A stretch of 64,000 nt of DNA from Sphingobacterium tenebrionis (GTDB lineage: Bacteria > Bacteroidota > Bacteroidia > Sphingobacteriales > Sphingobacteriaceae), in assembly GCF_037126265.1 (NCBI RefSeq), contig NZ_JAYLLN010000015.1, positions 1-64,000 of the forward strand, given 5' to 3'. The notes under the pieces are model-generated. The model was given only the letters and a program-made list of their open reading frames with translations. It had not been told where the DNA came from and did no database searches. Positions 54,474 through 62,249 of this stretch are shown piece after piece (the first letter of the stretch is position 1; the number at the start of each line of letters is the position of its first letter). The position numbers and the translations under genes are program-made.

Positions 54474-55076
54474 ATGGAATTAAATATTGCAATGGATAAG
54501 CAAGAATTGCTAAACGAAGAACTACAGAAATCAAGAAAGGCGAAGAAATTCAATCTTTACCTGGGCATGATCGGTATGTTCATGATGTTTGCTGCTTTTT
54601 CAAGTGGGTTTATCGTGTATACGAATAGTGGGGTGGATAAAGGTATCAAAACAATTCTTCCTTATGTATTTATTTATAGTACTGCCGCTATCGTCATCAG
54701 CAGTTTAACGATGTACCTAGCTTTTAAAGCAGTAAAAAACAATGACCTTGGAAAACAGAAAATCTTTTTGATTGCCACTATCCTATTAGGTGTGCTGTTC
54801 TTTTTCCTACAATTGGAGGCTTGGAGCGTTTTATTCAGCCGTGAGATCACATTCACCAATACGAATGCATCACAGTCGTTTATTTACGTCTTTACAGGTT
54901 TTCACTTAGCGCACATCATAGCCGGAATTTTGGTGTTGACGCGTTGTCTGATAGGGGCCATGAAAAATATCCCCCTTGGCAACAATATTTTCCGGATGGA
55001 AATTGCCTCAATATTCTGGCATTTTCTAGGCCTATTATGGATTTATATATATGTTTTCTTACTTTTGAATCAATAA
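54474..55076 (+). CDS. Cytochrome c oxidase subunit III-type protein (first copy)
   Basis: 200 residues with five membrane helices. The short COX3-like pattern shows FNLYLGMIGMFMMFAAFSSG, FLQLEAWSVLF, FTGFHLAHIIAGILVL and FWHFLGLLWIYIYVFLLL, as in the five-helix subunit III of bacterial oxidases. Its C-terminal WHFLGLLWI matches the family end WHFvDvvWl. A second subunit III gene follows after nine bases; whether both join one enzyme is unclear. Confidence 0.88.
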   Translation: MELNIAMDKQELLNEELQKSRKAKKFNLYLGMIGMFMMFAAFSSGFIVYTNSGVDKGIKTILPYVFIYSTAAIVISSLTMYLAFKAVKNNDLGKQKIFLIATILLGVLFFFLQLEAWSVLFSREITFTNTNASQSFIYVFTGFHLAHIIAGILVLTRCLIGAMKNIPLGNNIFRMEIASIFWHFLGLLWIYIYVFLLLNQ

Positions 55077-55085
55077 CAGTAAACA

Positions 55086-55823
55086 ATGAGTACAACAGTA
55101 TCGCAATTGGATAAGGTAAAAGAGGGACCTTGGAGCGGAGGTAAATCACCTTGGAATTTAGAGTATGGAAAGATCATGATGTGGTTTTTCCTGGTGTCAG
55201 ATGCCTTTACATTTTCTGCATTCTTGATTTATTATGGTGCTCAGAAATTTGCGCAACCTTCATGGATCGATGCGGATAAGGTATTCCAATCTATCCCAGG
55301 TATCGCAGAATCAGGACAACCATTGGTTTTCGTAGGTATCATGACCTTTATCTTAATCATGTCATCCGTGACCATGGTACTAGCCGTAGAAGCTGGACAC
55401 CGAAACTCAAAACAAGAGGTGGTAAAATGGATGTTATGGACTATTTTAGGAGGTTTAATGTTCATTGGCTGTCAAGCTATTGAATGGACCCACCTACACC
55501 ATCAAGGATTCTGGTTCGGACGTAACCCTGCAACTGGATTAACGGACGATAATGCTATCGTACAAGCATTGAGCCCTTATTTCACCAAAGAGGTTTCTTA
55601 TACAGCAGCCCTTCAATTTTCTAACCTTTTCTTTACCATTACAGGTTTCCACGGATTCCACGTATCGATTGGTATCTTGTTGAACATCATCGTTCTTTCC
55701 ATGACGTTGAACAATACTTTCGAAAGAAGAGGAACGTATTTAATGGTTGAGAAAGTAGGTCTTTATTGGCACTTTGTCGATCTAGTTTGGGTATTCGTAT
55801 TTACCTTCTTCTACTTAATCTAA
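55086..55823 (+). CDS. coxC: Cytochrome c oxidase subunit III
   Basis: 245 residues with about five to six membrane helices. It shows KIMMWFFLVSDAFTFSAFL, QAIEWTHLHHQGFWFG, FFTITGFHGFHVSIGILLN and the end YWHFVDLVWVFVFTFFYLI, all subunit III signatures. It stabilises the catalytic subunit and proton uptake. Longer than the preceding copy, with an added loop at about 150-175. Confidence 0.93.
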   Translation: MSTTVSQLDKVKEGPWSGGKSPWNLEYGKIMMWFFLVSDAFTFSAFLIYYGAQKFAQPSWIDADKVFQSIPGIAESGQPLVFVGIMTFILIMSSVTMVLAVEAGHRNSKQEVVKWMLWTILGGLMFIGCQAIEWTHLHHQGFWFGRNPATGLTDDNAIVQALSPYFTKEVSYTAALQFSNLFFTITGFHGFHVSIGILLNIIVLSMTLNNTFERRGTYLMVEKVGLYWHFVDLVWVFVFTFFYLI

Positions 55824-55853
55824 TTTTAGGGTTCAACATTTAAACTAACGAAA

Positions 55854-56228
55854 ATGAGTCATCACGATCATATAGCAAGCCACGATGCGCACGCGCATGG
55901 CGAAGGAATGGATAAAAAACGTATCTGGTCCGTATTCTTTGTTCTATTAGCTTTAACCGCTTTAGAGTTCTTAATCGCATTAGGATTTGTACACCACTGG
56001 GGTATCCTTCAAAAAGGAACTTTGGTGAATGTAATCTACATCATCTTAACATTGGTGAAAGCATTTTACATTGTAGCCTTCTTTATGCACTTGAAATTTG
56101 AAAAATCAGGTTTCATCATCACTTGTAGTATTGTATTCTTATTTATCATATACTTCATTATCTTAATGTTGATTGAAGGTGGTCACTTGAATGACTCTTT
56201 CACACATCAACCAATTTTCCCTCATTAA
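55854..56228 (+). CDS. Cytochrome c oxidase subunit IV-type protein
   Basis: 124 residues with three membrane helices and a His-rich start (MSHHDHIASHDAHAHGEG). WSVFFVLLALTALEFLIAL and LTLVKAFYIVAFFMHLKFEK match the prokaryotic subunit IV (caa3/CyoD-like) family. A small accessory subunit of the oxidase. Confidence 0.9.
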   Translation: MSHHDHIASHDAHAHGEGMDKKRIWSVFFVLLALTALEFLIALGFVHHWGILQKGTLVNVIYIILTLVKAFYIVAFFMHLKFEKSGFIITCSIVFLFIIYFIILMLIEGGHLNDSFTHQPIFPH

Positions 56229-56242
56229 TAAGCATATTTGAA

Positions 56243-56965
56243 ATGAGTAAACATACTCGTTCGAAGAATATATCGAAATTAATTATCCTGGCACTCGTTC
56301 TATTTGTGCCAGGATTTTTATATATACTGGTTAATAAAATGGGCTCCAATGAGTACATTAAGCTACCAGTATTCGGTGAAAAACATCTTTCTGGTAAGAT
56401 GAACAGGGTGATGGGTCGTGAAATTCCCGATACTGTTTTCCATCAGCTTACCGAAGTGGATTTCATCAATTATGATAATAAACCGGTTAGGTTTCTGGAA
56501 TCTGATACGATTATTACCGTAGCTCATCTATTCTATGGCAAGGATCAAGGACTATCGAAGCAATTGCTGCACGATGTCAATACTATTGCTACCCGTTTTA
56601 AGTACAATCCGAAGATTCAGCTGTTTTCCATTGATGTGGATTCTACCGATAGTCAACAAGTAATGGAGGAGGCAATTGCGCCATACAGCAAGGATAGAAA
56701 CCCCAATTGGTTTGTCGTTAACCAACCCAACACTGACATCTTTAAATATGCTCGAGAGCGGATGTTATTGGAGGCTATGCGGGTGGATGGGGATCCAAAC
56801 AAGTTTGTCATCAGCAACCAGATCATCTTGATCGATTCTAAAAAACGGATCCGTGGTATCTACGACATTAGCCTTCGCTCTGAAATAGATCGTTTGGAAG
56901 ATGAGGTAAAAGTGCAGGTGGTAGAAGAAATCAGAAACTCACCATTAAAAGTAGAAAGAAAGTAA
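56243..56965 (+). CDS. SCO1/SenC-like protein lacking copper ligands
   Basis: 240 residues: one N-terminal membrane anchor (LIILALVLFVPGFLYILV), then a thioredoxin-like domain of SCO type (PDTVFHQLTEVDFINYDNKPVRF; QLFSIDVDSTDSQQ; IILIDSKKRIRGIYDISL). Ordinary SCO proteins carry CxxxC after the first strand and a distal His to load CuA. Here the site reads VAHLFYGKDQGL, the distal segment reads PNKFVISNQI, and the whole protein has no Cys. It therefore cannot use the usual copper chemistry. Its place in the oxidase operon suggests an assembly role of another kind. Confidence 0.85.
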   Translation: MSKHTRSKNISKLIILALVLFVPGFLYILVNKMGSNEYIKLPVFGEKHLSGKMNRVMGREIPDTVFHQLTEVDFINYDNKPVRFLESDTIITVAHLFYGKDQGLSKQLLHDVNTIATRFKYNPKIQLFSIDVDSTDSQQVMEEAIAPYSKDRNPNWFVVNQPNTDIFKYARERMLLEAMRVDGDPNKFVISNQIILIDSKKRIRGIYDISLRSEIDRLEDEVKVQVVEEIRNSPLKVERK

Positions 56966-56967
56966 TC

Positions 56968-57510
56968 ATGGGAATGACTGAAGAAGAAAAAAAATATAAA
57001 GGGATTATTTGGGCTTTGTCCATCATTATCCCACTTGCCGTAGCTGCCCTGTTTGGGATCAACCTTCCAAAAATGGGTTATGAGGTAAAACCATTAGGTT
57101 TCTTACCTCCGATTTATGCCACTATCAACGGTCTTACTGCTGTTACTTTAGTGGTTGCTGTATCTGCAATCAAACGGGGTAACATCAAGTTGCACGAGAA
57201 CCTGATCAAATTATGTATGGTCTTTTCATCCTTATTCTTGGTGATGTATGTGGCCTACCATATGACTTCAGAATCTACCAAATTTGGCGGCGAAGGAACT
57301 ATTAGATACATCTATTATTTCATTCTGGTGACACACATCGTGTTATCCGTGGTTATTATTCCTTTTGTATTATTTACCTTTGTAAGAGGGATTGCAGGAG
57401 CCTATGAACGCCATAAAAAACTAGCCCGTATTACCTATCCAATGTGGTTATATGTTGCTGTTACAGGTGTTATTGTTTACCTGATGATATCCCCTTATTA
57501 CGCACATTAA
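56968..57510 (+). CDS. DUF420 membrane protein (CtaM-like)
   Basis: 180 residues with five membrane helices. Seen: LPPIYATINGLTAVTLVVAV, KRGNIKLHENLIKLCMVFSSLF, YVAYHMTSESTKFGG and THIVLSVVIIPFVLFTF with ERHKKLARITYPMWLYVAVTGVIVYLM. The His residues are conserved in the family and in other bacteria CtaM-type proteins assist heme-copper oxidase assembly. It starts two bases after the SCO-like gene's stop. Confidence 0.9.
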   Translation: MGMTEEEKKYKGIIWALSIIIPLAVAALFGINLPKMGYEVKPLGFLPPIYATINGLTAVTLVVAVSAIKRGNIKLHENLIKLCMVFSSLFLVMYVAYHMTSESTKFGGEGTIRYIYYFILVTHIVLSVVIIPFVLFTFVRGIAGAYERHKKLARITYPMWLYVAVTGVIVYLMISPYYAH

Positions 57511-57520
57511 GGAGAATAAC

Positions 57521-57988
57521 ATGAAAAAGATATGGATTTATCAAGCTGATCGTTTCTTTACCCAACCTGAACACGAACTGGCGCAGGAGAAGTTGGATAG
57601 ATTTGTAGAGGAATGGACCGCCCATGGGAATCAGTTAGCTGGAAAAGCGGAAATCAAATACAATTTATTTATTGTTTTTACGGTTGATGAGGCCATGGCG
57701 CAAGTAACCGGATGCTCCATTGATAAATCGGTTCGGGTATTGAAGGAATTGGAAGAGGAATTGAATATCGGTCTTTTCAATAGAATGTTGATCTCCTACC
57801 GTGATACAGAGGGTAATATACAACTTGTTTCACGTGAAGTTTTTGATTCCTTGTGTAAGGAAGGTGAAGTAGGGCAGGAGACCATCGTTTTCAATAACTT
57901 GATTCAATCCGCAGACGATTATTCCAGCAAATGGGAAGTCCCATTAAAGGATAGTTGGCATGCCTCTGTTTTTTTTGCTTCGGTGTAA
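57521..57988 (+). CDS. Conserved protein of Bacteroidota, function unknown
   Basis: 155 residues, no signal peptide or membrane helix, so cytoplasmic. It starts MKKIWIYQADRFFTQPEHEL and contains GCSIDKSVRVLKELEEELNIGLFNRM. Homologues are often labelled 'ABC transporter ATPase', but no Walker A, Walker B or signature motif is present, so that name is not supported. It is 10 bases downstream of the DUF420 gene and closes the respiratory operon, suggesting a link with oxidase function or only shared transcription. Confidence 0.75.
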   Translation: MKKIWIYQADRFFTQPEHELAQEKLDRFVEEWTAHGNQLAGKAEIKYNLFIVFTVDEAMAQVTGCSIDKSVRVLKELEEELNIGLFNRMLISYRDTEGNIQLVSREVFDSLCKEGEVGQETIVFNNLIQSADDYSSKWEVPLKDSWHASVFFASV

Positions 57989-58163
57989 AAGCATACTGAA
58001 AGTATACTAAAAGTATGTAAAATGTATGTTTTATATACTTGGCCCGTACTTTAACCCTGCTTTAAGCATACTTAAACTACGATTACACCCCTAATTCAAA
58101 CATATTCTGAAGTTCTAGGTGGGAAGCAAGCCCAAGAAAACGGATAAAATACGTTAGGGGTAT

Positions 58164-58559
58164 TTATTTCTTATCGATACTTAATTTTCCAGGTCCCATA
58201 ATGGCAAATGCAATATATACGGCCATGAACTCCAAAGCATGGGAAGCTCCGGATAAGCCATCCCCTTTCGCCAAATGATTTAGAGCGGCTACCAACATTG
58301 TTAATGCTAAAAATATAGAAGCCGGTTTGGTCCATAATCCCAACATCAAAAAGACAGAGCCCAGACTTTCCACCAACCCTGCTGAAAAACCAAATACGGT
58401 AGGCATGAAGTTAATGCCCAAATTGCTCATAGATCCTCCAATCTTAGTCCATAGCTCAGGACCACCCATTAATTTCGGTAATCCGTGGAAAGCAATCATG
58501 GTTGCCCCAATGACTAACCTGATAATTAGTAAACCGATGTCTATCTTTGAATTTCGCAT
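58164..58559 (-). CDS. DoxX-family membrane protein
   Basis: 131 residues with four membrane helices. DoxX features: LLIIRLVIGATMIAFHGLPKL at the start and GFSAGLVESLGSVFLMLGL, then TMLVAALNHLAKGDG. DoxX-like proteins are linked to redox or sulfur metabolism in some organisms; the precise role here is unknown. Single gene, convergent with the respiratory operon and divergent from metG. Confidence 0.88.
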   Translation of the reverse strand: MRNSKIDIGLLIIRLVIGATMIAFHGLPKLMGGPELWTKIGGSMSNLGINFMPTVFGFSAGLVESLGSVFLMLGLWTKPASIFLALTMLVAALNHLAKGDGLSGASHALEFMAVYIAFAIMGPGKLSIDKK

Positions 58560-58621
58560 GTATAATAAGTATTAGTGCTTTTTTGGTTAGGACAATATAC
58601 ATTTTTTTTGGCAATTTGCTG

Positions 58622-58629
58622 TATCTTTG
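58622..58629 (+). promoter_or_regulatory. Bacteroidota -7 box for metG
   Basis: TATCTTTG matches TAnnTTTG. Transcription would begin a few bases downstream, near 58635, which argues against the TTG at 58643 as the start codon and for the TTG at 58673. No well-spaced -33 TTG. Confidence 0.5.
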
Positions 58630-58672
58630 CTAGCCGACAATTTTGTTGGAATTCATTAAAAACACACAAACC

Positions 58673-60739
58673 TTGGATATATTTAGCAAACAACGTTATA
58701 CCATAACATCAGCATTACCTTATGCTAATGGTCCATTGCATATCGGTCATTTGGCCGGTGCATACATTCCCGGAGATATTTTTGTCCGTTTTCTACGTTT
58801 GAACCAAAAGGATGTGGTTTATGTCTGTGGTTCTGATGAACATGGTGCAGCCATTACCATCAAAGCCAAAAAAGAAGGCGTTACTCCACAGGAGATCATT
58901 GATAAATACAACCTTCAGATCAAGGAGAGCTTCGAGCAGTTCGGGATCTCTTTCAACATATATCACCGTACTTCGGAGCCGATCCACCATCAATTGTCTC
59001 AAGAATTCTTCTTGAATCTTTATGAAAAAGGAGAGTTCATTGAGCGTTTCTCTGAGCAATATTATGATGAGGAATATCATCAGTTCTTGGCCGATCGCTA
59101 TATCGTGGGAACCTGTCCACATTGCCACAATGAAGGCGCCTATGGCGACCAATGTGAAAAATGTGGTACTTCCTTGAACCCAACCGATCTGATCAATCCA
59201 AAGTCTACTCTAAGCGGTAAAACGCCTATATTGAAGGAAACCAAGCATTGGTACCTGCCTTTGGATAAATATCAACCGTGGTTAGAGAAATGGTTGATCG
59301 AAGGAAAGAAAAATGAACTTAAATCCAATGTGTTTGGACAATGCCAATCTTGGTTGAAGTCAGGATTGCAACCACGTTCGATGACACGCGATTTGGATTG
59401 GGGGGTTGATGTTCCTTTAGAGGAAGCCGAGGGCAAGAAATTATATGTTTGGTTGGATGCACCAATCGGTTATATTTCTGCCACCAAACAATGGGCAATC
59501 GATGAAGGTAAGAATTGGGAAGATTATTGGAAAAAGCAAAGTAACCCAGAAAATGATTCCACCTTGATCCATTTTATTGGTAAGGATAATATCGTTTTCC
59601 ATTGCATTATTTTCCCAGCGATTTTACATGCCCATGGGGAATATATCTTACCGGAGAATGTTCCAGCCAATGAATTCCTGAATTTAGAAGGGGATAAATT
59701 ATCGACATCCAGAAACCATGCGGTTTGGTTACATGAATATTTAGAAGAGTTCCCTGGCAAACAGGATGAACTGCGTTATATGCTGACTTCTATTCTTCCG
59801 GAAACCTCCGATAGTGAGTTTACATGGAAGGATTTCCAGGCACGTGTGAACAATGAATTGGTAGCGATTTTTGGAAACTTTGTGAACCGGGTTATGGTTC
59901 TTTCCCATAAATATTTTGATGGTAAGGTTTTGATGGGTTCTCCATTGACTGCAGCTGATCAGGAGGTGTTGGATGAGTTGGCAAAAATTCCTGCGCAGAT
60001 CAAACAATCCCTATCGCAATACCGTTTCCGCGAAGCTTTGGCAACCTTTATGAATGCTGCCCGCTTAGGAAATAAATACCTGGCTGATGAAGAGCCTTGG
60101 AAGGTTATTAAAACTGATGAAGAGCGTGTTAAGACTGTGCTTTTTGTAGCTGCTCAGATTGTTGGAAACTTAGCGGTGATGGGACAGCCATTTTTACCTT
60201 TTACCAGTACAAAGGTTTTTGAAATGTTGAACCTGTCTGCAAAATCTTGGGAAGATGCAGGTAAAGCTGATTTATTAGCCAATGGCCATTTATTGGGAGA
60301 GACACAATTGTTGTTTGAGAAGATTACGGATGAGCAGGTGGAATTTCAATTGACGAAATTGGCGAATGCAAAAGCGCAAAATGCTTTAGCAGCTCCTAAG
60401 GCACCACAAAAGCCAAATATCAGTTTTGATGATTTTGGGAAATTGGATATTCGGGTAGGAAGGATTTTGACCGCTGAGAAGGTGGCGAAGACGAAGAAGT
60501 TGTTGAAGTTGACGATTGATACTGGTATTGATAAGAGGACAGTGGTATCTGGAATCGCGGAGCACTTTACACCTGAGGAGATAGTTGGTAAACAGGTTTC
60601 TATTTTGGTGAATTTGGAGCCTAGAGAGATAAAAGGAATACAATCCCAAGGGATGATTCTGATGGCAGAGGATGCGGATGGAAGATTGGATTTTGTAAAT
60701 CCAATATCTGAGGTATCTGCTGGAAGTATGGTGAGATAG
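58673..60739 (+). CDS. metG: Methionyl-tRNA synthetase
   Basis: 688 residues from a TTG at 58673; in-frame TTG codons at 58643 and 58646 are alternatives, and no ATG precedes the conserved YTITSALPYANGPLHIGH. HIGH is residues 23-26; the KMSKS-type loop reads KLSTSRN. A zinc-binding knuckle shows CPHCHNEGAYGDQCEKCG, and an anticodon-binding helix bundle follows. The last 100 residues form an EMAP-like tRNA-binding domain (FGKLDIRVGRILTAEKV, LVNLEPREIKGIQSQGM). Charges tRNA-Met and initiator tRNA in the cytoplasm. A repeat hairpin follows its stop. Confidence 0.95.
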   Translation: MDIFSKQRYTITSALPYANGPLHIGHLAGAYIPGDIFVRFLRLNQKDVVYVCGSDEHGAAITIKAKKEGVTPQEIIDKYNLQIKESFEQFGISFNIYHRTSEPIHHQLSQEFFLNLYEKGEFIERFSEQYYDEEYHQFLADRYIVGTCPHCHNEGAYGDQCEKCGTSLNPTDLINPKSTLSGKTPILKETKHWYLPLDKYQPWLEKWLIEGKKNELKSNVFGQCQSWLKSGLQPRSMTRDLDWGVDVPLEEAEGKKLYVWLDAPIGYISATKQWAIDEGKNWEDYWKKQSNPENDSTLIHFIGKDNIVFHCIIFPAILHAHGEYILPENVPANEFLNLEGDKLSTSRNHAVWLHEYLEEFPGKQDELRYMLTSILPETSDSEFTWKDFQARVNNELVAIFGNFVNRVMVLSHKYFDGKVLMGSPLTAADQEVLDELAKIPAQIKQSLSQYRFREALATFMNAARLGNKYLADEEPWKVIKTDEERVKTVLFVAAQIVGNLAVMGQPFLPFTSTKVFEMLNLSAKSWEDAGKADLLANGHLLGETQLLFEKITDEQVEFQLTKLANAKAQNALAAPKAPQKPNISFDDFGKLDIRVGRILTAEKVAKTKKLLKLTIDTGIDKRTVVSGIAEHFTPEEIVGKQVSILVNLEPREIKGIQSQGMILMAEDADGRLDFVNPISEVSAGSMVR

Positions 60740-60747
60740 GGGGGTAT

Positions 60748-60820
60748 TGTCATGCTGAGCGTAGTCGAAGCATCTGTTCGTTAATGGCGTACAGATGCTT
60801 CGACTTCGCTCAGCATGACA
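60748..60820. repeat. Dispersed-repeat hairpin after metG
   Basis: Arms 60748-60777 and 60791-60820 (begins TGTCATGCTGAGCG) are reverse complements with one mismatch in 30 and a 13-base loop; TTTTTTATGG follows, so it could end metG transcription. The sequence is the same repeat family as 21591-21662. Confidence 0.8.
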
Positions 60821-60859
60821 TTTTTTATGGGGCCTTATGGGTTAGAGATTGTATTGTTA

Positions 60860-60934
60860 AGATTGCTTCGTCGTGCCTCCTCGCAATGACGGGTTACGTC
60901 CTTACGATGACGGGTTACTTCCTCGCAATGACGG
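60860..60934. repeat. 32-bp dispersed repeat followed by 21-base tandem remnants
   Basis: A full copy lies at 60860-60891 (begins AGATTGCTTCGTCG). From about 60867 it continues as tandem 21-base units (60888-60908, 60909-60929) that keep the CGCAATGACGGG core. The last units supply the 3' end of brnQ on the minus strand. Confidence 0.8.
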
Positions 60935-62206
60935 GGTGGCTATCAAGATCCCAATCACAAAACCGATCAAAGAAGGGACAACCCAGCCCAGATCATACGC
61001 AAAAAACGGGATATGATTCAATTTATCAATCATCCCATCTCCCAAGAGGTTAAATTGCTTCAGCAAACCAATTATAGCCATCAACGTTGATGCCGCCAGT
61101 GCCAATCTATAAGGCAATTTACTTTTCACAAAAGCTCCAAAAAACACATAATAAATTACCAGTGTAATCACAATTGGATACACAAAACTCAATATCGGAT
61201 AAGCAAAACTGATGATATTATCGACGCCGGTAATAGAAAGCACACAGGAAACCACACAACAAATCGTCACCAACAATTTATACCCCAGTTTATTCCCAGT
61301 CAGTTCCGAAAAGAAAGTTCCAATGGCCGAAGTCAAGGCAATAGCAGTGGTCAAACAGGCCAATGCAATACTAATTGCAATGGCAATGGTGCCATATTCG
61401 CCCAATATCGACCTGGAAATATAGATCAGTAATTCAGAGCGTTTGATACCCGTATCCGAAATCCCAGAGGTCGCACCCAAATAGATCAATCCACCATAGA
61501 TAATGAACAGACAAACAGCCGCCAGAGCACCTGCAGCAATCACCACATAGTTCTTCGATTTAATATCCTTATAACCTTTTGCTTTAGAAGCCATGATTAT
61601 TATTCCTGCAAAGATCACAGACGCCAATACATCCAAGGTCTGGTAACCATCAATAAAACCTAGGGTAAACGACTCGGCAGTGCTCAATGCAGAAGTACTG
61701 TAATCTGCTATTGGATTCATCACGCCCAATACAATCAAACCTATTAACAAAACCAATAACATAGGCGTTAGGAAATTCCCGATGATATCAACCACTTTTG
61801 AGGGAGCAATCGTCAACAGCCAAGTTACGGCAAAAAAAGCGATAGAAGTCCAGATGGGTTGTGCATTCGGAAAGGAGGGAAGGATCCCCACTTCAAAGGT
61901 CGTGGCGGCGGTTCTTGGAATGGCGATCATTGGACCAATACATAACATGATGATCGATCCGAGGATTGGAGCCAAGTTCTTATGCACCCTTCCACCAAGG
62001 TCATTAAAGTCTTCACCAGAATTTACGATGGAAAGGATTCCAAAAAAAGGCAATAGTATTCCGGTCAAACCAAATGCTAATATGGTTATCCCAACATGAT
62101 CTCCAATCTGAAGTCCGATATAGGGTGGCAAAAGTAAATTTCCGGCGCCAAAAAACATGGCAAATAAGGCAAAACCAATGGTGATAATGTCTCTAGTTCT
62201 TTTCAA
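60902..62206 (-). CDS. brnQ: Branched-chain amino acid transporter (BrnQ, LIVCS family)
   Basis: 434 residues with a TTG start at 62206 giving MKRTRDIITIGFALFAMFFG, the normal family beginning, and GAGNLLLPPYIGLQIG. About 12 membrane helices. Family regions include FAYPILSFVYPIVITLVIYY and IGFVIGILIATP. LIVCS carriers import Leu, Ile and Val with sodium or protons across the inner membrane. Its last residues, PSLRGSNPSS, are translated from the dispersed repeat, so the original 3' end was probably replaced. It lies 43 bases after folP. Confidence 0.92.
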   Translation of the reverse strand: MKRTRDIITIGFALFAMFFGAGNLLLPPYIGLQIGDHVGITILAFGLTGILLPFFGILSIVNSGEDFNDLGGRVHKNLAPILGSIIMLCIGPMIAIPRTAATTFEVGILPSFPNAQPIWTSIAFFAVTWLLTIAPSKVVDIIGNFLTPMLLVLLIGLIVLGVMNPIADYSTSALSTAESFTLGFIDGYQTLDVLASVIFAGIIIMASKAKGYKDIKSKNYVVIAAGALAAVCLFIIYGGLIYLGATSGISDTGIKRSELLIYISRSILGEYGTIAIAISIALACLTTAIALTSAIGTFFSELTGNKLGYKLLVTICCVVSCVLSITGVDNIISFAYPILSFVYPIVITLVIYYVFFGAFVKSKLPYRLALAASTLMAIIGLLKQFNLLGDGMIDKLNHIPFFAYDLGWVVPSLIGFVIGILIATPSLRGSNPSS

Positions 62207-62249
62207 AATATAGGGGTTTAGTAAAAATAATCAATCAAATAAAGGTTCT

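Noticed and set aside
58087..58161. ACCCCTAA / TTAGGGGT inverted words 60 bases apart as attachment sites or terminator
   Set aside because: Only 8 bp, with no integrase, tRNA end or other mobile gene nearby.
60784..61053. Plus-strand frame over the repeats after metG
   Set aside because: Composed of repeat sequence and brnQ antisense.
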